DNA of 64,000 nt from Burkholderia aenigmatica (GCF_902499175.1 NZ_CABVQC010000002.1:62001-126000), one strand, 5' to 3'. Shown: positions 15,162 to 23,042, counted from the first letter of the stretch. The notes: generated from the letters alone by a model not told the origin. A program made the numbers and translations.

Positions 15162-15206
15162 AAAGCCGGGAATCCCTGATCTGACAAGGGATTCCCGGCT
15201 TTTGTC
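15162..15206 (+). terminator. Long hairpin terminator between ATPase and capsid blocks
   Basis: A perfect 16-bp stem (arms 15162-15177 and 15187-15202, starting AAAGCCGGG) with a 9-base loop and a short T-run. It would separate the early/replication transcript from the virion block, although no strong promoter was identified after it. Confidence 0.7.
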
Positions 15207-15259
15207 ATTTCCGGCGCCCGTCCGCACGATGAGGGCTCTTTCACCCCATAGAGCGCTAC

Positions 15260-15433
15260 GTGTCCCTCTCCGCCTACCTGCCATCGAAACACCGGCTCGC
15301 CCAGGAAGTCATCGCGACGACAGTCGGCGTCCTGGTCGCGGCCTGGATCATTTCCAAGTGGCCGGCCGCGAAGAAGCTGGTCGACGGCAACACGATCTGG
15401 TCCACGTCGCAATCTGACTTTCCCACTTCCTGA
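15260..15433 (+). CDS. 57-residue membrane protein (GTG start)
   Basis: A frame starting at GTG 15260 encodes 57 residues with one transmembrane helix (EVIATTVGVLVAAWIIS) and a basic flank KWPAAKK. It ends seven bases before the next start codon. No good ribosome site is visible for the GTG, so the start is uncertain. Likely a virion membrane protein. Confidence 0.5.
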   Translation: MSLSAYLPSKHRLAQEVIATTVGVLVAAWIISKWPAAKKLVDGNTIWSTSQSDFPTS

Positions 15434-15440
15434 GGTCCTT

Positions 15441-15566
15441 ATGAAAGCTCACGTCAAGACTGCTCTCGTCGTGCTCGGCACGGTTGCTGTTTGCGCCTTC
15501 ATCCAGAAGTCGGTGTTCCAGATCCCCGTGGTCGGCCCGTACCTCCCGGGCGGCGCTAACGCCTAA
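15441..15566 (+). CDS. 41-residue membrane protein before the capsid gene
   Basis: A short frame with TGAGGT upstream and one hydrophobic segment (TALVVLGTVAVCAFIQ) followed by a conserved-looking VFQIPVVGPYLPGG end. Such mini-proteins next to the capsid gene are typical membrane components of PM2-like phages. Below the length threshold of usual gene callers. Confidence 0.6.
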   Translation: MKAHVKTALVVLGTVAVCAFIQKSVFQIPVVGPYLPGGANA

Positions 15567-15607
15567 CCCGCACGGCACCGGTCCAACTTCACGAATAGGA
15601 GTGCGCG

Positions 15608-16462
15608 ATGCGCAAAGAGCAACTCGTCAACCTGCAGAACGTCAACCCGGGGCAGACCGCGCTTCTGGCGGTCCCGTGCGGCCCGACGTTCGAGCGGATC
15701 AAGCTGTACCTCGCCAACGGCCTGCTGATCTCGCATCTCGACCTGATCACGATCAAGCAAAACGGCAAGCCCATTTGGGCCGTGAACGGCAACGACCTGC
15801 TCGCACAGAACCTGTACGAGGGCAAGCCGAACCCGACCACCGTCGCGCTGCTCGACTTCACCCGCCGTGGCGCGAAGAGCTCGGCGACGAAGAACAGCTC
15901 GGGCGTCGTGATCCAGTCGACGCAGGTTCAGGAAGAGCTGTTCACGTGCTTGGCGACCGCCGGCCTGCAGCAGTGCACGATGGAAATCAAGATCAACGCG
16001 AGCGCGCCGGCTGGCATCGGTATGACGGCCTGGGCGCAAGAAAGCGACCCGTCGAAGAACCCGTGGGTGTTCAAGGAACAGTCGGCGACCTATGCGCTGA
16101 TGACGGTCGGCCAGAACGATATCGCGCTGCCCGTGCAGCAAGCCGGTTCGGTCATCACCAAGATCTACCTGCACCAGTCGAACTACGGCCAGGCCGGCGC
16201 GGGCTCGATCCAGTCGATCCAGATCCGCAACAACCAGGTGATCATTTCCGAAGGCACGCCGCAGGTGTACCAGGACGATCAGACCGACTACCAGAAGGTG
16301 CCGCAGCCTGGTCTGTTCGTCGTCGACTTCGATCTCCAGGGCATGCGCGAGAAGTGGCTCAACACGACGCTGTCGAAGAACGTGTTCATCCGCGTCGTGA
16401 CGCAGACCGGGCCGGTGTTCCTGACGGGCTACGCCAAGATCGTCGACCCGATCAACCGCTAA
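15608..16462 (+). CDS. Major capsid protein, PM2 P2-like double jelly roll
   Basis: A 284-residue protein, close to PM2 P2 (about 270). The N-terminal region has the same pattern as P2: a stretch ending in VPCGPTFERIKLYLANG, a beta run LDLITIKQNGKPIWAVNG, then LLAQNLYEG; a second beta-rich half follows (ALMTVGQNDIALPV, YLHQSNYGQAG, FVVDFDLQGMREKWLNTTL). No signal peptide or Lys-rich scaffold. AGGAG stands before the ATG. Two beta barrels per chain would form pseudo-hexameric trimers around an inner membrane. The assignment is by pattern; a structure prediction or a profile search would be decisive. Confidence 0.83.
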   Translation: MRKEQLVNLQNVNPGQTALLAVPCGPTFERIKLYLANGLLISHLDLITIKQNGKPIWAVNGNDLLAQNLYEGKPNPTTVALLDFTRRGAKSSATKNSSGVVIQSTQVQEELFTCLATAGLQQCTMEIKINASAPAGIGMTAWAQESDPSKNPWVFKEQSATYALMTVGQNDIALPVQQAGSVITKIYLHQSNYGQAGAGSIQSIQIRNNQVIISEGTPQVYQDDQTDYQKVPQPGLFVVDFDLQGMREKWLNTTLSKNVFIRVVTQTGPVFLTGYAKIVDPINR

Positions 16463-16478
16463 CCGGACGGGAGGCGGC

Positions 16479-16928
16479 ATGGCGCTGTATGACTTCTCCC
16501 TCGACGGAACCGGCATCGATTCCGGTTCGGTTGACCCGAGTGGGGCGGATGCGTCGACGCTGTACGGGATCTATGGTCCCGACTCGACGAATTCGAACTA
16601 CACGTACACGACCGCACCGGACACGTCGAACAACACGAGCGTGCCGTCCACGCTGGGCCAGATGCAGACGAACGGCAGCACCGATTCGAGCGGTTCGAAC
16701 GGCGCGCTGTGGCTGTCGGGCTTCCAGTCGCTGCTCGGCGCGGCCGTGGCCGGCGATGCGATCGCGAACGGCCTGACGGCCCAGGGCACCGTGCCGGTCT
16801 ACCGCGCGCCGAACGGGACGACGTATCCGGTCGGCACCGGGCCGAGCCTGACGCGCGGCAACGGCATGGGCATGCTGCTGTTGATCGGCCTGTTCGTGCT
16901 GCTGCTCGATCACGAAGGGGGCCACTGA
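16479..16928 (+). CDS. Ser/Thr/Gly-rich virion membrane protein
   Basis: A 149-residue protein with a long polar Ser/Thr/Asn/Gly-rich N-terminal part and a single C-terminal transmembrane helix (MGMLLLIGLFVLLLD) just before the end. GGGAGG precedes the start. Probably anchored in the inner virion membrane with the polar part reaching the capsid shell. Stop overlaps the next start (TGATG). Confidence 0.65.
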   Translation: MALYDFSLDGTGIDSGSVDPSGADASTLYGIYGPDSTNSNYTYTTAPDTSNNTSVPSTLGQMQTNGSTDSSGSNGALWLSGFQSLLGAAVAGDAIANGLTAQGTVPVYRAPNGTTYPVGTGPSLTRGNGMGMLLLIGLFVLLLDHEGGH

Positions 16929-17194
16929 TGACCTCTCCGATCACTGCCGGCGCACCGTCGTGGGCAGGTATGCCGAACCTGTCTCTTGGCCTCGGCGGCG
17001 GCCCGTCCGGCGCGTATTCGACGACGAGCAGCACGTTCAACGACGGTTCGTTCGTCGTCTCGAACGGCGGCGGCTCGCTCGATACCGCGCTGGCCGGCAC
17101 CGCGGCGGTCGGCAGCGGCATCCTGCAGCAATACCTTCCATACCTCTTGCTCGGGGCGGTCGCATGGTACGTGCTCAAGCATCGCAGGGCGTGA
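16928..17194 (+). CDS. Small virion membrane protein
   Basis: An 88-residue protein with Gly/Ser-rich N-terminal part and a C-terminal membrane helix (YLPYLLLGAVAWYVL) followed by the basic end KHRRA. Same architecture as the preceding gene; probably a minor membrane-capsid component. Confidence 0.62.
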   Translation: MTSPITAGAPSWAGMPNLSLGLGGGPSGAYSTTSSTFNDGSFVVSNGGGSLDTALAGTAAVGSGILQQYLPYLLLGAVAWYVLKHRRA

Positions 17195-17196
17195 CC

Positions 17197-17568
17197 ATGC
17201 GGCCGGCGACGCGCGACGAGATCGCGCGCATGTTCGCGCCCGTCGACCGCTGGATGACAACGGAAGAGGGCGCGGCCGCGTGCGCGGCAAAGGGTGATTG
17301 CTTCGTGCTCGAGCAAGACGGCGTGCCCGTGCTTGCCTGGTCGCTGAAGGTCGACGGCGACGAGCTGTTCATCCAGGCGGCGGCCGGCCGCGCTGGTTTC
17401 GACCTGACCGAGTTCGGGCTCGCGCTCGTCGAACGCCAGGCGGACGGCTTCCGGTCGATCGCCTTCCGCACGCGCCGGCGCGGCCTCATGAAAAAAGCTA
17501 TCGACAACGGCTACTACCCTGCCTGGCGCAAGGGCGACGTCGTGCTGATGCGAAAGGATCTGCGATGA
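17197..17568 (+). CDS. GNAT-like phage protein
   Basis: A 123-residue soluble protein (MRPATRDEIARMF start) with a beta-alpha pattern, CFVLEQDGVPVLAWSLKVDG then LFIQAAAGR and GFRSIAFRTRRRGLMKKAIDNGYYP, resembling an acetyltransferase fold as in several phage proteins with unknown targets. Two bases after the previous gene; overlaps the next by four bases. Catalytic competence unclear. Confidence 0.5.
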   Translation: MRPATRDEIARMFAPVDRWMTTEEGAAACAAKGDCFVLEQDGVPVLAWSLKVDGDELFIQAAAGRAGFDLTEFGLALVERQADGFRSIAFRTRRRGLMKKAIDNGYYPAWRKGDVVLMRKDLR

Positions 17569-18110
17569 TTTTTCGTCCACAACAACTCCACCTGGTACGC
17601 CTCGGCCTGCCGGCTACGCCGTGCAACGGCGGTAGTTCGAGCAGCTCGGACAAGACCAGCAACCAGAACGTCGACCAGCGGCTTGATGTCGGTGGCGGCG
17701 GTGTCGGCGCGACCGCATCGAGCGGCGGCTCGGTCAACATCAACGTCACGCCGACCGACCAGGGCTCTGTGGCCGCGTCGTTCGGTCTCGCGCACGACGC
17801 GCTGAATGACGTGACGGCGATCGGCACGTCGTCCGTGAGCGCGAGCGCGCACACGGCCGAGCTCGCAATCAACGGCGCGCTCGACAGCGTGCAGGGCGCA
17901 CAGGACGCGTTCAACAAGGCGACGACGGCCGTCGCGAACGCCTACCAGAATGCCGGCCAGCAAGCGGCCGACGCGCAGCAAAGCGCCACGTCGGCCATCA
18001 CGGCCGCGTACCAGGACGCGAAGACCGGCAACCAACGCGTCATCGTCATCGGCGCGCTCGTCGTCGTCGGCCTGGTCGTGCTCGCTCCGGTGTTCAAGGA
18101 AGCCGCGTAA
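17565..18110 (+). CDS. Virion membrane protein with repetitive helical stalk
   Basis: A 181-residue protein: a Ser/Gly-rich N-terminal third, a long Ala/Ser/Gln-rich helical middle (AQDAFNKATTAVANAYQNAGQQ) and a C-terminal membrane helix (VIVIGALVVVGLVVLAPVF). It looks like a tethered stalk and could anchor the spike proteins that follow. Stop overlaps next start (TAATG). Confidence 0.62.
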   Translation: MIFRPQQLHLVRLGLPATPCNGGSSSSSDKTSNQNVDQRLDVGGGGVGATASSGGSVNINVTPTDQGSVAASFGLAHDALNDVTAIGTSSVSASAHTAELAINGALDSVQGAQDAFNKATTAVANAYQNAGQQAADAQQSATSAITAAYQDAKTGNQRVIVIGALVVVGLVVLAPVFKEAA

Positions 18111-18850
18111 TGCAGACCCTCACCACGAAGCTGTATGCCGGCCAGCGGATGCCGTTCAAGATCGCGGGCTCGGTGCTGTTCATCCAGTCCGCCGACCAGG
18201 GACAGAACCTGGTCGTTCGCTTCTTCACGGGCAACGCGCAAAGCGGCGAGGTCGACCAGGTCGGTGCATCGTTCAAGGCGAAGCCGCCGACGCCGTTCGA
18301 CGGTATCGACATGCTCGCGCCGGTCGACACGAACGTGACGTTCATCATCGCGGACGGCGACATTGATTTTCAGTTGCCAGGCATCGGCGTGATCGTGACC
18401 AACTCGGGCACGAATCCAGTGCCCGTGGAGATCGTCAGCGAACCAGGTGCGCCGTTCCCGGTCACGATCACCGGCCCCGTCACGGTAACGGGCGCAACGC
18501 TGACGGCGACGAACGTCGGCATCAACAACACGACGGCGAACCCCGTGCCGGTGTTGCCCATGCAGGCATCCACCATCACGGACGCGGCACCGCAAGCGGT
18601 GGCCGCTTTCACTTCCGGCACGCCGAACCAGGTGCATATCCGTGCGGCCGGCGCGTGCCGGTCGCTGCGCATCAGCAACCCGGCTGCATCGGCCGGCAAG
18701 CTCTTCATTGGCGGGGCGGGTGTCACGCCGACGAACGCCGTGATCGTGCTGCTGCCGGGTGACGTATGGAATGAAACGGACGCGCCGCAGGTCGACTGGT
18801 ACGCGACGAGCGACACGGGCGCAACCGCAAACATGCAGGTGATTGCATGA
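18110..18850 (+). CDS. Beta-rich virion protein, probably spike/vertex
   Basis: A 246-residue, almost entirely beta-strand protein without membrane segment. Regular Thr/Val strands (TITGPVTVTGATLTAT) and a C-terminal jelly-roll-like region (GKLFIGGAGVTPTNAVIVLLPGD) suggest a penton, spike stalk or spike-adaptor domain. Placed directly before the beta-helix protein and overlapping it by four bases, so the two likely form one spike. Confidence 0.6.
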   Translation: MQTLTTKLYAGQRMPFKIAGSVLFIQSADQGQNLVVRFFTGNAQSGEVDQVGASFKAKPPTPFDGIDMLAPVDTNVTFIIADGDIDFQLPGIGVIVTNSGTNPVPVEIVSEPGAPFPVTITGPVTVTGATLTATNVGINNTTANPVPVLPMQASTITDAAPQAVAAFTSGTPNQVHIRAAGACRSLRISNPAASAGKLFIGGAGVTPTNAVIVLLPGDVWNETDAPQVDWYATSDTGATANMQVIA

Positions 18851-20331
18851 GCGGGCGGATCTCGATTTTTCCGTGGGCCAAGCTCAAGACCGTGGTGGAT
18901 TCCGTCGCGGCATTGCGCACGCTGTCGAAGACGATCTACAACAATGCCTTCACGACCGGCTACTACGCGGCGAACGATGGAGCGGCCGGTGCGTTCCGGC
19001 TCGATCCGACCGACACGACCAGCGCCGACAACGGCGGCACGATCATCGTCGCGGCGGACGGCGGCCGATGGAAAAAGCTTATCGTCGGCAAGATGGTGTG
19101 CGCGTCGGAGTTCGGCGTGGTCATGGATGGCCGCGACAACACGGCAGCGAGTAAGGCGGCCATCGCAGCGGCGTCCGCGTCGAACGAATTCAAGACCATC
19201 TATTACGGGCCCGGAACCACCCAGGTATCGGATACGCTGACCATCCAGAGCGAAGGTGTCCGGCTGATCGGTGCCGGCGGAGGTGGCGTGCATGACAACG
19301 CACCGGTGATCAACGCGCTCACGCGGTTCATCTGGACGGGTGCGAGCGGCGGCACGTGCGTGAAGATCCAGCCCGACCCGGCCACGTCGAATCAGTGGGT
19401 AGCCGACAACGGTATCGAGGGCATCTTCTTCGACGGTAACAACGCGCTCGGCGGCATCGCCGTGAACCTCGTAGCTTGCCGCTACGGCGATTACGACATT
19501 CGCGCGGGCCACTGGAAAACCACGTTCGTCCAGATGGACGTGAACGCGACGACCGCCGAGAACGGCGACTGCTCGGGCAACCGGTTCAGGGCGATTGCGG
19601 GATACCAGTCGAATGCGGCCGATGGCTCGTTCCTCATCTGCAACAGCAACGCGAGCTATAACTGCTGCTGGAACCAATACGAGCTGATCGAGGGCAATTG
19701 GCTTGCGTCGCCGATGGTGATCCTCAACGGCAACGACAACGAGAAATTCTTCACGGTCAACGGATACAACCCGACTCCGAATGTCGCGGTGTACGGGATC
19801 GTGTGCAATGGCGGGCCGGCGTTCCTGCAGACCACTCGACACCTGACCTTCTATCACGTCTCAACGACGGCGAACGGCGGTGGCGGTGTGTACGCCCAGG
19901 GTACGGATCACGCGACGGATGCAGCCTACGCGATCAACATCCTCTATTACGACATCGACAACAACCAAGCGCCGCCGGTGACGGGGCCCGGTGCGTCGAT
20001 CTGGTGGGGGACCAACAATGCACCGTCCGGAAAGCAGGGCTTCTTCTTCACGTCGCCACCCGGCTACGAGGAAATCGACTCGGCCGGAAAGATCGCGCTC
20101 GCGGGCACGATGAAAATCGCCTCGGGGCAGACGGCGGGCACGCTCACGTTCCCGACGTTCCCCGGCAAGTCGAGTGCAGGCTTCCCAACCGAAATTTCGA
20201 ACGTGCAGGTCACGCCGTCCACCGCGCCCATCATCGTCTCGGCGTACGCGTCGCAAACGACGCTCACGGTCACGGCATCGGCCCCTGTTCCGCAGGATAT
20301 CTACATTTATTACAAGGTCGAGGGCCGGTGA
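18847..20331 (+). CDS. Tailspike-like beta-helix receptor-binding protein
   Basis: A 494-residue protein. After a short ~90-residue head, the region EFGVVMDGRDNTAASKAAIAAA and IYYGPGTTQVSDTLTI is the typical entry of a pectate-lyase/tailspike right-handed beta helix, followed by many short strands with Gly/Asn turns and a beta C-terminal domain. Such proteins bind or depolymerise surface polysaccharide in tailed phages. It lies in the virion block next to a beta-rich stalk, so it probably is the host-recognition spike of this tailless particle. Enzyme activity is not proven by sequence. Confidence 0.72.
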   Translation: MSGRISIFPWAKLKTVVDSVAALRTLSKTIYNNAFTTGYYAANDGAAGAFRLDPTDTTSADNGGTIIVAADGGRWKKLIVGKMVCASEFGVVMDGRDNTAASKAAIAAASASNEFKTIYYGPGTTQVSDTLTIQSEGVRLIGAGGGGVHDNAPVINALTRFIWTGASGGTCVKIQPDPATSNQWVADNGIEGIFFDGNNALGGIAVNLVACRYGDYDIRAGHWKTTFVQMDVNATTAENGDCSGNRFRAIAGYQSNAADGSFLICNSNASYNCCWNQYELIEGNWLASPMVILNGNDNEKFFTVNGYNPTPNVAVYGIVCNGGPAFLQTTRHLTFYHVSTTANGGGGVYAQGTDHATDAAYAINILYYDIDNNQAPPVTGPGASIWWGTNNAPSGKQGFFFTSPPGYEEIDSAGKIALAGTMKIASGQTAGTLTFPTFPGKSSAGFPTEISNVQVTPSTAPIIVSAYASQTTLTVTASAPVPQDIYIYYKVEGR

Positions 20332-20990
20332 TGAGTGCGGCACCTTTCCTTGTGCTCGTCGCTGGTGCGGCCGCGCTGCTCTACATGCAGCCGAGTAGCG
20401 CGAACGTCGCACCGACTGATTCGGGCGACTCGGGCGGAACAACGGACCCGGGATTTTCTGACCTGCTCGGAAGCGCATCCAGCGCGTGGAGCGATTTAAA
20501 CGGAACGGTGAATACTATGCTTGGCACGGCTGACAATCCGAACTACAACGGCTACGACGCGAACCTGTCCGCGTTCCTGTACATGCTGCGCATGGCTGAG
20601 TCGAACAACCGATACAACGTGATCAATGGCGGCCGCACGTTCAACGACTACAGCCGCCATCCGGATATCGGCGTTCCGATCCCGTGGCGACCGGGCAAGG
20701 TCAGCACGGCGGCCGGCGCGTATCAGTTCATCTTCAGCACCTGGAACCAGGTCGCGGCGGAGGCGGGGCTCTCGGACTTCTCCCCGCAAAGCCAGGATGC
20801 CGGCGCGGTGCAATACCTCTCCGACCTGGGCGCACTACCGTACATCGAAGCGGGAGATCTGAACGGCGCGTATGCGCAGATCAACTCGACCGGCGTCATC
20901 TTCGAGAGCCTGCCGAACGCACAGGGGCATAACCGTAGCCCCTCGCAACTGCAGGCGTGGTATCAGGCGGCTGGGGGTGCGCTCGCATGA
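20331..20990 (+). CDS. Membrane-anchored lytic transglycosylase (lambda R-like)
   Basis: A 219-residue protein with an N-terminal membrane helix (PFLVLVAGAAALLYM) and a C-terminal lysozyme-fold domain (from ~residue 75). It has the lambda endolysin (GH104)-type pattern: catalytic Glu90 in RMAESNN, then GGRTFNDYSRHP and TAAGAYQF with a following TW. It could locally open peptidoglycan during entry, like virion-associated P7 of PRD1, and/or help lysis. Its membrane anchor and place in the virion block favour a virion role. Overlaps the spike gene by one base. Confidence 0.82.
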   Translation: MSAAPFLVLVAGAAALLYMQPSSANVAPTDSGDSGGTTDPGFSDLLGSASSAWSDLNGTVNTMLGTADNPNYNGYDANLSAFLYMLRMAESNNRYNVINGGRTFNDYSRHPDIGVPIPWRPGKVSTAAGAYQFIFSTWNQVAAEAGLSDFSPQSQDAGAVQYLSDLGALPYIEAGDLNGAYAQINSTGVIFESLPNAQGHNRSPSQLQAWYQAAGGALA

Positions 20991-21313
20991 AAGACACGGC
21001 CAACAACCTCGCGCTCGGGCTCGGCGTCGCGGTGCTCGGCTTCGCGCTTTACCGCTATTTCAAGGGGCAGGCCGGCGCGACACCGACGTCGACGGTCACG
21101 AACGCGCCGGCAAGCGGTGGCGGTGCGACCTGGTCGCTGCTGAACTTCGGTGGCTCGACTGACGGCCCGACGCCGCTCGCCGTCGACAACCCGTACGCCT
21201 CGACGGCATGGAACCCGGACGCGTTGAGCGGGAACATGTCGGCAGACCTGAGCGCCGCACTCGCCAAAGCCGGCGAGGCCGGCATCAACAACTGGGGCTT
21301 CACGCTGCCATGA
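20987..21313 (+). CDS. Single-pass virion membrane protein
   Basis: A 108-residue protein with an N-terminal membrane helix (LALGLGVAVLGFALYRYF) and a Gly/Ser/Thr/Pro-rich remainder. Overlaps the transglycosylase stop (ATGA) and is itself overlapped by the next gene. No family recognised. Confidence 0.62.
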   Translation: MKDTANNLALGLGVAVLGFALYRYFKGQAGATPTSTVTNAPASGGGATWSLLNFGGSTDGPTPLAVDNPYASTAWNPDALSGNMSADLSAALAKAGEAGINNWGFTLP

Positions 21314-21720
21314 GTCTCAAAGCGAACGCTGCGGGGCTCGCAATCGGTGCGGGCGTGATCCTGGTCGGCCTTGCCTACGTGAAGCGTGGCGCAATCGTCG
21401 CGTCGGCCGGCCAGGTCGTAAGCAACGTCGACGGCGCGCTGACCGGCGCGGTGCTGCAGATCCCGGGCGCATCCGCGCTGACCGATCCGGCGACGGGCGA
21501 CTTCAACCCGGCGGCCGCCGGCTACGCGAGCGGCCAGGCCACGCGTGATTGGCTCGGCCAACAGTGGACCGGTGTGAAGAACTGGTTCACGACTGCCGGC
21601 ACGTCGCCCGACCCGACATTCGACACCGGCAACAGTGCAGGGTGGGGCGGCGGCACCAATGAGGTATCACCGGGAAACGGTGCGGCGCCGACCGATTTCG
21701 GCAACTTCCTTTCGTTGTGA
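21310..21720 (+). CDS. Single-pass virion membrane protein
   Basis: A 136-residue protein with an N-terminal membrane helix (AAGLAIGAGVILVGLAYV) and a helical/Gly-rich remainder containing WLGQQWTGVKNWF. Same architecture as its upstream neighbour, with which it overlaps by four bases. Confidence 0.62.
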   Translation: MSLKANAAGLAIGAGVILVGLAYVKRGAIVASAGQVVSNVDGALTGAVLQIPGASALTDPATGDFNPAAAGYASGQATRDWLGQQWTGVKNWFTTAGTSPDPTFDTGNSAGWGGGTNEVSPGNGAAPTDFGNFLSL

Positions 21721-21735
21721 CACCAGGAGAAAACC

Positions 21736-21945
21736 ATGTCCATTCTCGATCGGCTCGGCGAACCGAGCACGCACGCCGGCATCGGCGTACTCGCAACGGC
21801 GGCGTCGACGGCCGCCATCCAGCTCGGTGCGAACCCGACGAAGGTCGGCGCAATCGCTGCCATCCTGCAGGCGCTGTTCGGCCTGTTCGCGGTGTTCGTG
21901 CCCGACAGCGCGTCGACGCCGCCGGCCGGCCCGACCGGCCAATAA
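21736..21945 (+). CDS. Holin-like small membrane protein
   Basis: A 69-residue protein with two hydrophobic stretches (GIGVLATAASTAAIQLG and VGAIAAILQALFGLFAVFV) separated by a short polar turn and a short Pro-rich tail. Size and layout fit a phage holin that forms lysis pores. AGGAGA lies before the ATG. Confidence 0.6.
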   Translation: MSILDRLGEPSTHAGIGVLATAASTAAIQLGANPTKVGAIAAILQALFGLFAVFVPDSASTPPAGPTGQ

Positions 21946-21982
21946 CGAGCGGGCCGCTCACGGCCGCACGGGGGAAGCACAC

Positions 21983-22150
21983 GTGACCAACGAAACCCTG
22001 TTGCCGATGCTCGTCTCGGCGGTCTTGAATGCGGCCGTTACGTGGGGGGTGGTCAAAACGCAGCTCGCATGGCTGCGCCGCGACGTCGATTCGCTGCTGA
22101 AAATCCGAGACGCGCTTCTCGCGCAAGTCCTCAAACTGCAAGGAGAATGA
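21983..22150 (+). CDS. 55-residue membrane/coiled-coil protein (GTG start)
   Basis: A GTG-started frame with GGGGGAAG upstream. It has one short hydrophobic helix (MLVSAVLNAAVTWGVV) followed by a charged helix (LRRDVDSLLKIRDALLAQVLKL), as in small inner-membrane lysis accessory proteins. Ends three bases before the 22-residue basic peptide. Confidence 0.55.
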   Translation: MTNETLLPMLVSAVLNAAVTWGVVKTQLAWLRRDVDSLLKIRDALLAQVLKLQGE

Positions 22151-22153
22151 CCT

Positions 22154-22222
22154 ATGTCGAAGCACCACAAGCGCCGTACGCCGGCGCGCGACAGCAAAGG
22201 CCGCTTCCGCCGCCGGAAGTGA
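22154..22222 (+). CDS. 22-residue basic peptide
   Basis: AAGGAG precedes the ATG, and the 22-codon frame (MSKHHKRRT start, RFRRRK end) has 11 Lys/Arg and 2 His. It is the last gene before the operon's terminator. A protamine-like or DNA-condensing role is possible. Too short for gene finders; support comes from the ribosome site and its fit in the gap. Confidence 0.45.
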   Translation: MSKHHKRRTPARDSKGRFRRRK

Positions 22223-22241
22223 AACGCCAGGCATGGAAGTG

Positions 22242-22269
22242 AAAAAGCCCCGGGAAACCGGGGCTTTTT
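22242..22269. terminator. Terminator at the end of the virion operon
   Basis: A perfect 12-bp stem (left arm AAAAAGCCCCGG) with a GAAA tetraloop and five T. Because it is A-rich on one side and T-rich on the other it can act for both the rightward operon and the leftward gene that ends at 22271. Confidence 0.85.
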
Positions 22270-22270
22270 G

Positions 22271-22693
22271 TTAGAACGCACCTCCCTGAGAGATGCACGA
22301 TATGTCGACGAACTCATGGCCTCGACGCCGTATTCCTGATGGCGCTGACTGCGCGCGGCTTCCCTGGACTAGGGAATTGCCGGTCGCCTGCGTGCCTTCG
22401 ATCGTCACGCCGTACATTCTGGGCGGAGGTGTGCCGGGAACACGCGGGAACAGCGTCGAGTTGTGCTCGAAGCCAAACACAGCGACGACGGGCAAGCCAT
22501 TGAACGTGATCCCACGGCGCGGCGGATAGTAGGCGAGATCGGAGACCAGCGGGCGTCGATTCGCGGCCGCTTCCGCGCGCACGAACGAGATAGCCCCGTC
22601 GAAAACGTTGCAACTGAGTATCGGGTACGACAAATCCTCGGCGTGCGCGGAAAGGCACATGACGGCGAGCATGGCGGCAACTGCGGTTTTCAA
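22271..22693 (-). CDS. Secreted phage-borne protein (TTG start)
   Basis: A 140-residue protein with a signal peptide (KTAVAAMLAVMCLSAHA then EDLSY). The TTG at 22693 is preceded by AGGAG at a good distance and gives a compact signal sequence; an in-frame ATG further upstream would put polar residues in front of it. The mature part holds two Cys (SCNVFDG, DISCISQ) that could pair. Leftward, opposite to the lytic genes, so it may be made in the lysogen. No family recognised. Confidence 0.55.
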   Translation of the reverse strand: MKTAVAAMLAVMCLSAHAEDLSYPILSCNVFDGAISFVRAEAAANRRPLVSDLAYYPPRRGITFNGLPVVAVFGFEHNSTLFPRVPGTPPPRMYGVTIEGTQATGNSLVQGSRAQSAPSGIRRRGHEFVDISCISQGGAF

Positions 22694-22719
22694 GGTGGTC
22701 TCCTGTTGATCGCGCGCCA

Positions 22720-23001
22720 TTATGCAACGATCCGTAGGTGCGGCCGCTCGCGCATTGGAGTCTCGAGACTTGACGGCTTCCAGGCATTGAAGGCGAAGCG
22801 CAGCCGGGTCGCGTCGCGCTCGACCGCACGTAATCGGAGAATCTCCGGTGCCCACCAGGGTACGCGTTGCCGGCCGGAAAGCCAGTCGTCGACGCTGCGC
22901 TCGCTGCGGCGCAGCTCGCGCGCGACGTCGGCGACCGTCCGGCCGTTCATGTAGTAGCGGAATTCGTCAGGCTTCCCGTATCGCAGGTTTGGGTATCGCA
23001 T
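22720..23001 (-). CDS. Phage HTH DNA-binding protein
   Basis: A 93-residue protein with a helix-turn-helix (TVADVARELRRSERSVDDWLSGRQRVPWWAPEILRL). This NP..R..W..VPWW type occurs in short regulators of filamentous and other Burkholderia phages. It is the last gene before the right attachment site and points toward the secreted-protein gene. It may control that gene or help excision; which is unknown. Confidence 0.7.
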   Translation of the reverse strand: MRYPNLRYGKPDEFRYYMNGRTVADVARELRRSERSVDDWLSGRQRVPWWAPEILRLRAVERDATRLRFAFNAWKPSSLETPMRERPHLRIVA

Positions 23002-23015
23002 CGTTCTTTTTGTCC

Positions 23016-23042
23016 GAAAAAAAAGCCGGGGAATCCCGGCTT
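23016..23042 (-). terminator. Terminator at the prophage right end
   Basis: AAGCCGGG paired with CCCGGCTT around a 4-base loop, followed on the minus strand by eight T. It would stop transcription entering the element from the right. Confidence 0.7.
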
